Source of the DNA: Lolium rigidum
Lineage: Eukaryota > Streptophyta > Magnoliopsida > Poales > Poaceae
Length of the DNA stretch: 64,000 nt
Direction of reading: 5' to 3'
NCBI RefSeq assembly: GCF_022539505.1
Contig: NC_061508.1
Span: 30,684,256 to 30,748,255, forward strand
The notes beneath the pieces are model-generated. The model worked only from the letters and a program-made list of their open reading frames with translations. It was not told the origin of the DNA and ran no database searches. The translations under genes were made by a program, and so were the position numbers. Positions 35,106 through 46,227 of this stretch are shown here, piece after piece. Position 1 is the stretch's first letter. Every line of letters starts with the position of its first letter.

Positions 35106-36443
35106 ATGCTTGATTATGCTAACTTTATTGTTTCCAAGTACTTTCCTCCAACCTTTTTAGCTCAGCAAAGGAGGAAATTCTTTTATGACTTGAGGCATTA
35201 TTTCTGGGATGACCCACACTTATATAAAGAAGGAGTGGATGGTATTCTGCGAAGGTGTGTTCCCGAATATGAACAACAAGAAATATTGAGTAAATGTCAT
35301 GGTAGTGTTTACGGAGGACATCACGACGGAGATAGAACCGCGCAAAAGGTTCTACAATCAGGTTTTTATTGGCCAACTCTCTTCAAAGATGCAAGGAAGT
35401 TTATTTTATCTTGTGATGAATGTCAAAGGGTTGGTAATATCTCCAGACGCAATGAAATTCCTATGAATTATACTCTTGTTATTGAACCGTTTGATTGTTG
35501 GGGATTTGACTTCATGGGACCTTTTCCCTCTTCAGAAGGTAACACTCATATACTTGTTGTTGTTGATTATGTTACTAAATGGGTGGAAGCCATACCTACA
35601 AAAAGTGCTGACGGTGAGACCTCTTTAAGAATGCTTTTAGATATTATTTTTCCTAGATTTGGAGTTCCTAGATATATTATGACTGATGGAGGTTCTCATT
35701 TTATTCATGGAGGTTTTAGAAAAACTCTTGCTAGGTATGGTATTAATCATAGAATTGCTTCCGCTTATCACCCTCAAACTAGTGGTCAAGTAGAATTATC
35801 AAATAGAGAGATTAAATCTATTTTGGGAAAGACCGTTAATAAATCTAGAAAGAATTGGGCTAGTAAATTGAAGGAAGCACTATGGGCTTATAGAACTGCT
35901 TACAAAAACCCCATGGGAATGTCACCTTATAAAATGGTTTACGGAAAAGCTTGTCATTTACCTTTAGAACTAGAGCACAAAGCTTATTGGGCTGTTAGAG
36001 AACTAAATAAAGATCCTAAACTAGCCGGTAATAAGAGGTTGCTGCAATTAAGTTCTCTAGATGAATGGAGAAGTGAAGCTTATGAAAATGCTAAACTCTT
36101 TAAAGAGAAAGTTAAGAAATGGCATGATAGAAGGATCATCAAAAGAGAGTTTAATGTTGGGGATAAAGTCCTATTGTATCGGTCTCGTCTCAGATTCTTT
36201 GCAGGGAAATTACTCTCGAAATGGGAAGGACCATATGTTGTTGAGGAGGTGTATCGTTCGGGAGCAATTAAAATTAGCTCTCTCCAAGGCAATGCTACGC
36301 AAGTGGTGAATGGACAAAGACTCAAGCATTATATCTCGGGTGATTCTTATAATGTTGATGTTGATATTATTCAAGTGGAAACACCGGAGGCTTTCATCAA
36401 AGGACAAATTGACGGTCCGCCGAACTCGACTTTGAATAGGTAA
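35106..36443 (+). CDS. Athila-type integrase region of pol, open frame
   Basis: 445 open codons. The HHCC zinc-binding region is KCHGSVYGGHH...CDECQR. The DDE catalytic core has FDFMGPFPSSEGNTHIL (first Asp), YIMTDGGSHFIHGGFRK (second Asp) and SGQVELSNREIKSIL (Glu). The C-terminal part carries LSKWEGPYVVEEVYRSGAIK, a gypsy GPY-type module. Integrase joins the element cDNA to chromosomal DNA. This is the only uninterrupted pol portion; in life it would be cut from the polyprotein, so the Met at 35106 is not a true start. Confidence 0.85.
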   Translation: MLDYANFIVSKYFPPTFLAQQRRKFFYDLRHYFWDDPHLYKEGVDGILRRCVPEYEQQEILSKCHGSVYGGHHDGDRTAQKVLQSGFYWPTLFKDARKFILSCDECQRVGNISRRNEIPMNYTLVIEPFDCWGFDFMGPFPSSEGNTHILVVVDYVTKWVEAIPTKSADGETSLRMLLDIIFPRFGVPRYIMTDGGSHFIHGGFRKTLARYGINHRIASAYHPQTSGQVELSNREIKSILGKTVNKSRKNWASKLKEALWAYRTAYKNPMGMSPYKMVYGKACHLPLELEHKAYWAVRELNKDPKLAGNKRLLQLSSLDEWRSEAYENAKLFKEKVKKWHDRRIIKREFNVGDKVLLYRSRLRFFAGKLLSKWEGPYVVEEVYRSGAIKISSLQGNATQVVNGQRLKHYISGDSYNVDVDIIQVETPEAFIKGQIDGPPNSTLNR

Positions 36444-36778
36444 CGATGATCGGTAATGAAAAGTTCACAATTTACTTTCCGAACAATGTTTTTGCTGTTT
36501 TTGGAAAATATGAAAAATTACGAGATCGAAACGGAGTGGAAAAGACGCACGAGGGCGTGCCACCATAGGCCGGCGCGGCCTGGCCTGGGCCCGCGCCGCC
36601 CTATGGTCTGGCCGCCTCGTCGCCCCTTTCCGACTCTGGTTCGACCTGGTACTTTCCGTTTGTTCTGAAAATTTTTACTATATAATCCCCCGGACCCCTG
36701 GAGGTCCGTATATCGTTTTCTCGACGTGTTTTGTTTCGAGCTGTTTACGCCGGGATTTGTTTCGGATCTAGAGCCATC

Positions 36779-37280
36779 ATGTCTTCGTCGGGAACTCCGA
36801 AGGACAGCTCCTGCAAGGATGTTGGCAACTTGTACATGGAGGAGCTGAGGATGCACCCAAAGGAGTTGATGCTCGTCGAGGGAAAGCTGCAGATCAAAGA
36901 TGTTCAGGGTCCCAAAGGAGAAGGAAGCTTGGAAGACGAGGATGGAGAAGCTAGAACAAGAGGTCTTCAATTACAAGAAGATGGCCGAGCGTGAAGTGGA
37001 TATCTTCCACAAGATTGTGTCCGAACTCATTCTTGAACACGAGAAGGAAGCTGCAAAGCTATGGGGCGACATCCTCTCACTTCACGACACCACCAACAAA
37101 CTCCAAGCTCAACTCTATGACGTTCATAATCAGAGCTGTGAGTATGAAAACAGGTTTAAACACATAAGCCGTGCTGCTAGTTTCAGGATTCCCGAGACCA
37201 AGATGTCATTTGTTGATGGAGAGCCTCTATCTTGGAAGTCTGAAGACGGGAATTCATCACCACCATCGCCAAGGGATTGA
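36779..37280 (+). pseudogene. Additional ORF downstream of integrase (env position), coiled coil
   Basis: Starts MSSSGTPKDSSCKDVGNLYM and, after a one-base shift near 36915, continues WKTRMEKLEQEVFNYKKMAE to 37280. The middle (KLEQEVFNYKK...DIFHKIVSELILEHEKEAAKL) has heptad-like spacing and is probably coiled coil. There is no signal peptide and no convincing membrane segment, so this does not look like an envelope protein despite its position. I recall similar ORFs in related wheat elements; the role is unknown. Confidence 0.65.
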
Positions 37281-39045
37281 TTCATCATCGGTATTGGCAT
37301 CCCCTTGGTTTGTTCCAAGCTTGGGGGAGTGCCGCGGTATCACATCATCACTACCTTTTACTTTTTACTATCAAGTAGTGTCATATCATGAGTAGGGAGG
37401 TTATCGTATAAGATGGATTGCAGTGTGGAAGTATCTCTCCTTTAGTTTGTCTATGTATCCCTTAGTGTGAGTTATCGTTATGAAATATTAATGAGAAGTC
37501 TTATCATTTACATATTGCACACCTTATTTTAGTTTGCAATTTCTACTATATGATTGATCTTGATTTTAGTATTGGTACCACTTTGGGAGCATTGAGTAAA
37601 TCTATTTGGTTTTGGCAAACTTAGCATTGGTCAATAGCAACAACACCTTGAGGTTTAAGTAGAAAAGAGAAATACATATAGTTGTTTCATTGTCTTCCTT
37701 TCTTGTTAGCTCATAGCTTATTATTATGAAGTTAAGATTGTTTGTGCTTACAAGTAAGATGCATGATTGTTTCTATCACATGTATATTTGTTTGTTTCCC
37801 TCAACTCTTATGCTTGCTAATTAACCTTGCTAGCCAAAGACCTGTACTGAGAGGGAATACTTCTCGTGCATCCAAACCTAAGCCCAAACCTATGTCATTT
37901 GTGTCCACCATACCTACCTACTGCATGGTATTTCCTGCCATTCCAAGTAAATACTTCATGTGCTACCTTTAAACAATTCAAAATTTATTACTTCTTATTT
38001 GTGTCAATGTTTTATAGCTCATGAGGAAGTATGTGGTGTTTTATCTTTCAGTCTTGTTAGGCAGCCTCCACTAATGGACTAGTGGCTTCATCCACTTATC
38101 CTATAATTTTGCAATAAGAGCTGGCAACGGGGTTCCCAGCCCCAATTAATCAACTTTCATTAATAATTCTCTTCACGTGTTTTGCTCTATTCATCAGTAA
38201 GCAACTTAATTTTGCAATAGACACTCCTCCATGGTATGAGATTGTTGGAAGGCACCCGAGGATTCGGTTAGCCATGGCTTGTGTAAGCAAAGGTTGGGGG
38301 GAGTGTCATCTTTAAATAAACTAAAATACATGTGTAAACAAAAGAGAAGAGGGATGATCTACCTTGCTTGGTAGAGATAACGTCCTTCATGGGAGCCGCT
38401 CTTTGGAGGTACTGTTTGGCAAGGGGTTAGAGTACCCGCTACCAGTCGTTGACAACGACAAACACCTCTCAAAACTTTACTTTTATTCTCTTTATATGAT
38501 TTCAAAACTGAAAAAGCTCTAGCACATGATTTAATCCATGCTTCCCTCTGCGAAGGGCCTGTCTTTTACTTTATGTTGAGTCAGTAAACCTATTTCCCTC
38601 CATCTCAAGCAAGCATTTGAGTTGTTGTGATCAAACTATTATATTGTGATTTGCTTCATCATGTCTTTACTCTTCCTTGTTTAGTACAAGTTTTACCTGA
38701 ATGAATATAGCTTTGAAAGTCATCAATGATTAATATGATTGAGTATGCAAGTTTACCATAATTTTTAATATGAGAGCGCTGCTCAATAGATAAGTATAAT
38801 CTGTTAACTGTTCTCTGACCAAAAACAAAGTTTGCCACCACCAATTATGATTTCTTATGCACCTTTATTTGTGATTACCTTATACTTGTTTCAAGTTGAG
38901 TTATATGAGGAAGTTGTTTATATAATGTCTTGTGTGAATGAATATGATGCTTCTTGTCCGTATTTTATTTATCGACTCTTCACTCCATAAACATGTGGTC
39001 CTGTTTACCGAGTTCAGTTTCGCTTGGGGGCAAGCGAAGTCTAAG
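37281..39045 (+). other. Non-coding 3' region of the Athila-type element
   Basis: AT-rich with only chance ORFs. Purine-tract-like sequences (CTTGGGGGAGTG at about 37320, GTTGGGGGGAGTG at about 38293) precede the final one at 39046. Long untranslated 3' regions are usual in Athila elements. Confidence 0.7.
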
Positions 39046-39057
39046 CTTGGGGGGAGT
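39046..39057 (+). other. Polypurine tract of the Athila-type element
   Basis: CTTGGGGGGAGT directly abuts the 3' LTR start TGATACGTCC. Confidence 0.85.
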
Positions 39058-40573
39058 TGATACGTCCAATTTGCATCACTATTTTATATCATAATTTGCT
39101 GTTATTCATTGATATATTTCATATTGGGACACAATACTTATGTTATTTCATCTATTTTGCATGTTTCATGATTATTTGGAGATCGCGCACCGGAGCCGGG
39201 ATTACTAGCTGGAAAAAGCACCGTCGGGATGCAATATTTCGGAAGATCAAGCTGTGGAAGGAAATTATACCAAAAATCCTATTTTTCCGGATGACGGAGA
39301 AAGCCAAAGGGGGAGCCGAGAAGACCCAAGGGGGGCCGGACCACGGGCCGGCGCGGCCCATGGCCCGGCCGCGCCACCTTGTGGTGTGGGGGCCCCACAG
39401 CCCCTTTCGCCTCCTTTTCTTCGCGAAACCCTTCGTCCCGAAAACCTAAGCTCCGGAGGGTACGTCGCGAAGAGCCACGGCCGCCTCGCGGGGCGGAGAA
39501 CACCGAGAGAGAAAAGAGCTCTCCGGCGGGCGAGGAATCCGCGGGGAAATTCCCCCCGGAGGGGGAAATCGACGCCATCGTCAGCGCCATCAAGCTGGAC
39601 ATCATCTCCATCACCATCACCATCATCTTCATCATCATCACCGCCATCTCCACCGCAGCACCTCGTCACCGCTGTAGCAATTTGGGTTTGATCTTGATTG
39701 TTTGATAGGGGAAACTCTCCCGGTGTTGATTTCTACTTGTTATTGATGCAATTGAGTGAAACCTTTGAACTAAGGTTTATGTTCAGATTGTTATTCATTA
39801 TCATATCACCTCTGATCATGTTCCATATGATGTCTCGTGAGTAGTTCGTTTAGTTCTTGAGGACATGGGTGAAGTCTAAATGTTAGTAGTGAATTATGGT
39901 TGAGTAATATTCAATGTTATGATATTTAAGTTGTGGTGTCATTCTTCTAGTGGTGTCGTGTGAATGTCGACTACACGATACTTCACCATTTATGGGCCTA
40001 GGGGAATACATCTTGTACTCGTTTGCCAATTGCGGGGTTGCCGGAGTGACGAAACACTGAGCCCCCGTTGGTATATCGATGCGGGGAGGGATCGCGAGGA
40101 TCTAGAGTTTAAGGCTGTGGTTAGATTTATCTTAATTACTTTCTTGTAGTTGCGGATGCTTGCAAGGGGTATAATCACAAGTATGTATTAGTCCTAGGAA
40201 GGGAGGTACATTAGCATAGGTTCACCCACACAACACTTATCAAAACAATGAAGATTAATCAGCTGTATGTAGCGAAAGCACTAGACTAAAACCCCGTGTG
40301 TCCTCAAGAACGTTTGGTCATTATAAGTAAACAAACCGGCTTGTCCTTTGTGCTAAAAAGGATTGGGCCACTCGCTGCAATTATTTCTCTCGCATTTTAC
40401 TTACTTGTACTTTATTCATCTGTTACATCAAAACCCCATGAATACTTGTCTGTGAGCATTTACAGTGAATCCTTCATCGAAACTGCTTGTCAACACCTTC
40501 TGCTCCTCGTTGGGATCGACATTCTTACTTATCGAAGATACTACGATACACCCCCTATACTTGTGGGTCATCA
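39058..40573 (+). repeat. 3' LTR of the Athila-type element
   Basis: 1516 bp, same length as the 5' LTR although small compensating indels occur. It has CGAG where the 5' LTR has CAG (39531 and about 40094) and CGG where it has CAG at several sites. The microsatellite and GGCCGGCGCGGCC palindrome are retained. Confidence 0.93.
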
Positions 40574-41571
40574 ACCGTGTCCGACACGAACGCGAGCAAT
40601 GTAGAGAAAACTAGTGTCTCTCCTTTCTGGCGTGTATAGATGGGTGCTAGAAGAGTGTGGTGGCGAAGGGAAAGACCTCGCTGTGGTCTGTGGCGTCCAG
40701 CATAGCGGGGCGGCGTGGCCGTGCCCACAGCGGCGTGCATGCATGTTCGGCATTGGCATCGGCATGTACGTTCGGCATTGGCCTCGGCGGTATCTCCGGT
40801 GTGTCGGTGATCGAATGAGGGGACGGGATTGACGGTGCATCCCGACGGTGACCTAGCGGTGGCGGCGAGCATAGTCGTTCGACCATGCCGATATCGGCAT
40901 CGGCATCGTTTGGAGGCTGTGGTGCTCGAATCAAGGTGGGATTTGTTTCTTGTACGCCAAAAGTGATTTGAAACAAGTTTCGTGTTGAAGGTTAGGTAAC
41001 GAAAGTTTGTAACTAGGGACCCTTGTAACTAAGCCCAAAATTATACTAGCGCCATGGTGAGTTTCTTTTTGATAGAGCTATACGGTTGGGCAAACTTTTT
41101 TGACACTTTTTAGATAGGGTTCCTTGTTGTTACACGTATGGCATCATGTATGGCAAATTTGGGGTCATTTGGAGATGTTCGAAAAAATCACTTTGCTTAA
41201 ACGCATGCCGTTTCGTCTCACCGAAACCAGCTTTTCTAACAAGGTGATTTTTTCTACATTCTCTAAATGACCTCAAATTTCATACAGCTGATCTTCTATA
41301 CATAGATAGATAGATTGTTTCGTTTTTATATTTTTCGAACTTTTTATTTCCCTTTATAATCCCCAATTGATTTTCAGATTTGGTAACAAGTTATGGCATA
41401 ATGTATGGCATCATTTTCGCCCTAAATTTGAAATTTTGTGAAACTTCCCCTTTTAGATATTCCTTGTTGTTATAGATATGGCATCATGTATGCCAAATTT
41501 GGTTAGGTCTCACTGAAACCAGCTTTTGTAACAAGTTAGGTTTTTTCGACCTTCTGAAAAGGGATTTTTTG
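40574..41571. other. Interior of the Harbinger-like element, no gene recognised
   Basis: Continues the sequence interrupted at 30082. It includes repeats of GTTCGGCATTGGC (about 40745-40785) and then AT-rich sequence with a repeated phrase (GGCATCATGTATG at about 41140 and 41478; ACCAGCTTTT at about 41227 and 41518). No protein was recognised. Confidence 0.5.
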
Positions 41572-41865
41572 CGTGAAAAGTAATGGATACAACAAATCGG
41601 TGATGGTTTATCATTTTTTGCGTGAAAATTAATGGCTACAACAAATCGGTGATGGTTTATCATTTTTTGCGTGAAAATTAATGGCTACAACAAATCGGTG
41701 ATGGTTTATCATTTTTTGCGTGAAAATTAATGGCTACAACAAATCGGTGATGGTTTATCATTTTTTGCGTGAAAATTAATGGCTACAACAAATCGGTGAT
41801 GGTTTATTACTTTTTTCGTGAAAATTAATGGCTACAACAAATCGGTGATGGTTTATTATTTTTTT
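41572..41865 (+). repeat. Tandem array, six 49-bp units
   Basis: The unit starts CGTGAAAATTAATGGCTACA and contains ACAAATCGGTGATGGTTTAT. Unit starts are 41572, 41621, 41670, 41719, 41768 and 41817, with a degenerate partial unit after 41866. Middle units are virtually identical, edge units diverge. No spacer structure, so it is not CRISPR-like. Confidence 0.95.
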
Positions 41866-42802
41866 CGTGAAAAGTAATGCCTAAAAGAGTTTATAATTTT
41901 TAGCGCGTGAAAATGAATACAGAAAACCGCCCTTTAGCATACTTAGAGAGTGGAAGGTAACCGCCGACAGAGAGAGAGAGGGGTTATCCTGCCCGTTAGA
42001 TCATACGATCAACGGTCGGCGGGCACGATCCGCGTGACATGGGCTAGACCAATCAGAGCAATGTTGCACGTCTGCGAGAATTTGTGGAGGGAGAGGGAAA
42101 AACTGAGTAGTATCAAGAAACCAAGGGCACCTGTATAATAAACAGACTAAGGGATTCAAATATGAGATTTAAAAAATGGAAAATGCGTGTTTTGTACAAT
42201 GAAACCCATCTTGGCCTACCTCAAACTATTTGCAATACAAATATACATGAGTGTGAGAATTGTGGCCTCATTTAGACAAAGTATGTTTTGGGGAAAGCTG
42301 TTTTGGGAAGGGCTTATTGTGGAAAACCATGCACCTTCATAGCTACTATTGTTTTGGGGAAAGCTGTTTTGAGAACTGACAATTTGTGGTAAAGACTCCA
42401 TGAGTATGTGCCACTATTTTTCGGAATTTTTTGCACATTAAATGACTCGTTTAACTAGTTAATCCCATTTGTTGACTGTCTATTGACCAGCCACTTGAGG
42501 GTAAAACTGAGCATATTGCACTAGCCAGTATTAGCACTCAAGGGGAAAACTGAGCACACAAAAATGCTAGTATATGACTCGAGGTTATATCTGAGTATAT
42601 CTAAATTTCCAGGGTTAGAATCGAGGAAGCGTGTTGCGGTGCAGAAATGGAAGACGTGCAATTGTTGACGCGTAGACGCGGGTCGCGGTGCAGAAGTCGA
42701 AGACGTGCAATCGTGGACGCGTGTCGCATTGCAGAAGTCCAAGCCGTGCGGACATGCAGTGGTGGACGCGTAGGACGCGGGTCGCATTAACCACCCCTCG
42801 CC

Positions 42803-42810
42803 TTTATAGA
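42803..42810 (+). promoter_or_regulatory. TATA-like box upstream of the zf-XS-like gene
   Basis: TTTATAGA lies about 125 bp before the ATG at 42931, with pyrimidine-rich leader-like sequence (CTCTCACTCGCC and similar) between. Confidence 0.45.
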
Positions 42811-42930
42811 CGCCTCCTCCCACTATCTCTGTCACTCTCACTCGCCCACGCAACGACGCCTCTCTCACGTCCCATCATCTTCTCCAAAGCTCCCAAGCAA
42901 AAAACCCTCTCCCTCTCCTCTGCCGGCGAG

Positions 42931-44097
42931 ATGGACAAGGAGAATGCCAATCCCATCGTCGACGGCGCCGTCGGCTCCAAGCGCGACGCCTCCCTCTTCG
43001 ACGCCGTCCCCTCAACGGACGGCGTCGCCGCCGCCGCCGGTGCATCGGAGGCTGCTGCCGCCGGTGGCAGTCAGATCCCGCCGGGATTTGACCCCTATGA
43101 GCCGGTGCCGTACGTCCGGCCCCCGAACCCCTACGACACCTTCCTGGAGGACCCATGGAACGAGGTAACTACGGTTTGCTTCCTTTTTGTTTCCCCATTC
43201 CTTTTTGAACCCTATTTTTGCTGGTGTAGATGGATCTGTAGATGGATGAGTATTGGGCTAATATTTGCGCCGATTTTATTCCATTTTGTTTTGATCACTT
43301 CTTGATTTCCTTTAAGATTTGGGGTTCGGCCGTTCGGTTAATTTATGCAAGTAATAATTGGATCTCAATCGGTTAATTTATGCAAGTAATCATGGGATCT
43401 CAATCGGTTATTTTATGCACTAATCAAAAGATATCAACCGTTTAATTTTGCAAATAATCTGGAATGTGTTCAAGTTCAGGTCTGGAATCTGTTTCTTTGC
43501 CTATGATGAATCGTTGGGCACAAATTTTTACAGGGAGGGTTCAGCGAACCATTGCTATGTACAAATCTGTTGTGCATGAGCTTTGGTTCGCTTACACCTT
43601 CCCTGTAGATATATAATCATGCCCACTCTAACTGAGGCTGACTCTGTTTTTCCTAACTTTGTTATCACGCACGTTCGTCATCGTTGCAACTCATTCACTC
43701 ATAGTTTCTGGTTGATATGGATCAGATGTCTAGCAGCGACGTCGGCAGCGACGACGAGGAGGAGGACGTCAAGACTCGCCAGGTGCTGCGGAGGCTGCAG
43801 GTCGGCCAGTACATCTCCTACTTCGCCAAGGGTGTGTACAGGTGCCCCTTCTGCACCAGGAGACTCGGCGCCACGGACTTCAACCTCGTCACGCATGCCG
43901 AGAACATCAGCAACACCTTCCCCAAGGTCGGCACGACGGTGAACGTCTACTCCTTCCGCGCCAAGCACAGGGCGCTCGGCATGCACCTCCGCGGCATGCA
44001 GCGGGTGGAGATCTCCGCCGGGCGCATGCCTCCGCTCAAGCCTAAGGCTCCCAAGGGGAGCTACAGCAACAAGTGGAGGGAGAGCCAGATGGGGTAG
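42931..44097 (+). CDS. Two-exon gene with zf-XS-like zinc-binding domain
   Basis: Exon 1 is 42931-43164 (MDKENANPIVDGAVGSKRD to LEDPWNE, 78 codons) and ends at CGAG|GTAACT. Exon 2 probably starts at 43726 after GATATGGATCAG and ends TAG at 44097; both junctions keep phase 0, giving 201 residues. Exon 2 has an acidic stretch, then YRCPFCTRRL with Cys-x2-Cys, LVTHAENIS and KHRALGMHL, which resembles the zf-XS zinc finger found with XS domains in SGS3-type RNA-silencing proteins. No XS or XH domain follows, so it is a short family member. It lies inside the TTA-flanked TIR element, near the right end, so it is probably a passenger gene. Frame, splice sites and a TATA-like box are intact. Confidence 0.65.
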
Positions 44098-44967
44098 GCG
44101 GAGTCCTGGACGTGTGCTGCTGCTGCTGCCTCCCATTTTGTTGTTGGGATCCCTTTGTTGTTAGCTAGGGATCCCTTGTTGTTATGTTGTTAATATGATG
44201 GTGCTGTCAAGAACCTCGAACCTGTTACTATGTTGGCTGCTGTGTATGCAGCTTATTATCTAGGGAGGGATCCCTATTATCTATCCCTATTCTACTATAT
44301 TTTGTTGGTCTTTGTTTTCTCTATTTACTATGACTTGTGAATTTATCGTACATTACCCTGGAGATTTGCTTCTAGATTTAACTACATACATATGGACCAG
44401 AGGGAGTACTAGATTTGCTGCCATATTGGGCAAACAACGAGGGCCAAAGACACAAATAATTGAAGAAATACAGAAATGCAAGCTTCTCTAGATTTGATAC
44501 TATTTTGGTGAGGGGAAAAAGGTGCTCTTAATAATGCCAATTTGGGGCAGAGAGAGACAGAACCCAGCTCCTGCTCACGTGCAACCAAACGCGGTCTCGT
44601 CCTGTCCCACGCGGTCCCTTTCTACCAGCTCCACGCGACGCGGCCCCACACGTGACAGAACGGTCAACTAAACGGGAATCCTGCCGTCTGAGCTGCTTCT
44701 GCGGGTTTCAAACAAGGGCTTGGGGAAAACTGAGGAAAATCTAAGGAGCTGGGGAAAACTGAGTACAACTAAGGAGCCAGGGGCAGGAAAATAGAAATCC
44801 CTTTAAATTATGGTGAATGAATGGAAAAAAAAAATTATGCGTCGTGCCGCTGGAGCCACCCCCGACGCAGAAGGACGCCCGGACAGTTTCGACCATTTGG
44901 CCCGACACAAACGGACACGACGCGTCCGTTTGGACGTCCGAAATGCGTCGCGCCGCTGGAGACGCCC

Positions 44968-46227
44968 TTAATGCATAGCGTCTAAATAAGAGTCCGTGGA
45001 GCGTGTCTCCAACGCAAACACCAAAGCGCAGACGATAAACTTTCCCGCGCTTTGTTTTGTTTCTATGCCCTAGGATCATACGGGATTCTTCAATAACTAC
45101 AGGTCCTAATACAAAATCACACAGTTAGAAGGCTGCAGCATGGCTTAAACCAGCTTTAAGACGCACCTTCAACAGTAATTAAACTTTTCTATCTGGAAAG
45201 ATTTTCCAGGTTTATGTGTTGATTCTCTTCTCTTTCACATTTTAGATTAGTGTCACTCAACATATGCACAAAATGTATTCTAATCATGGAAAAAAAAATA
45301 GCGCGCTATTTCGACGCTAATAGCACGCTAAGCGTTTCTAGACAGTTCACACTACATCATTCTGGCGCTATTGCGCACTATTTTTTTCTTGATTCTAATG
45401 CAAAAAATTATCTGTTTTTTAGGAGATAAAATATATGTTTTTTTTGTCAGTGATGCTGCTCAAATTTCTGTTAAAAATTAGTATTCCTTCACTGGTATGT
45501 CTAGACGAATAAAATCTTGCTACTCTCAGTGAAAACATACAAAAAATGAATCAGGATGGTAACTCGAATGCAAAAGATATACACCAAAATATGGTAAGAT
45601 TTCGTTCTTCGGAGTAACGGAGGTGATAGGATCATTCCCTACTCATTGGTGCAAACTATCATATTCATGACAAAGCCAAGTGACAAAAATTCATCTATGG
45701 GTGAAGCGTGGACACCACCTTTACCTGCCGGCGATGGTGAAAGCACCATCAAGAAAGCTCACTTCTTCTCAGCTGCTTTATGGCCTGGGATTATCAGTTT
45801 GCCACCATCAATCAGCAGCAGCTCGGATTTCGCAAGATCCTTCACCGCGGAATCTGGAGATTCCAGATAAGGAGCGACCACCTTGGAACTGCAGTGACCA
45901 AGAAGTTGAGAAGAAACAAACCTCATCAGACATAGCTAAGCATATCAGAGAGAACTTACCTAAAATTACACTGAAGGAGTACACTAACACATAAACTTTG
46001 AAATTTCATTCAAGCATGGTTCACAAAATTGATGAACAGAACAGGGTTATATAACTTATAAAGAACAGTCATATAAAGGATTAAATATGAGGTACATGTA
46101 TACATCAGCAAATCCAGGACAACCAAGTACCATTCTTATGATGATATGGCTCGAATGGAACTTCTCAAAGCCATGTTCAATATCCTTTGACTTCGACCAA
46201 GATGCATCAGAAGCTATTGCATCGTGA
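44968..46227. other. Spacer with possible exon remnant
   Basis: Mostly AT-rich, no clear gene. On the minus strand about 45760-45895 reads VVAPYLESPDSAVKDLAKSE and LLLIDGGKLIIPGHKAAEKK before a stop, with the next in-phase-like stretch in another frame. This may be the last exon of a decayed gene that I cannot name. Confidence 0.3.

Larger units (their letters stand above)
30083..40573 (+). mobile_element. Athila-type Ty3/gypsy retrotransposon, full length
   Basis: Two 1516-bp LTRs (30083-31598 and 39058-40573), a tRNA-Asp-type PBS, gag, protease-RT-RNase H-integrase in gypsy order, an extra ORF after integrase and a purine tract before the 3' LTR. The flanks are ACCAT (30078-30082) and ACCGT (40574-40578), a 5-bp duplication with one change. 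The gag and pol sequences are of the Athila lineage abundant in wheat relatives. Most breaks in pol are single-base changes at CTG/CAG, so it may be less decayed than it reads. Confidence 0.93.
28215..44967. mobile_element. PIF/Harbinger-like TIR element carrying two gene-like loci, split by an Athila insertion
   Basis: Left end GGGCATCTCCAGCGGCGCG and right end (minus strand) GGGCGTCTCCAGCGGCGCG match at 18 of 19 positions. Both are flanked by TTA (28212-28214 and 44968-44970), the 3-bp duplication typical of PIF/Harbinger. Related subterminal sequence (CTCCTTAG and CTCAGTTTTCCCC repeats) occurs near 29590-29650 and, inverted, at 44730-44790. Without the 10.5-kb retrotransposon the element is about 6.3 kb. 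No DDE transposase or Myb-like ORF is visible. The two ends could belong to separate copies, since TTA is the common target. Confidence 0.55.

Noticed and set aside
42285..42375. Direct repeat GTTTTGGGGAAAGCTGTTTT, twice
   Set aside because: Two short copies about 64 bp apart without further structure; too little to assign.
44370..44408. Stowaway MITE ending in GGACCAGAGGGAGTA
   Set aside because: Only one end resembles Stowaway; no matching start was found nearby, so it is at most a remnant.
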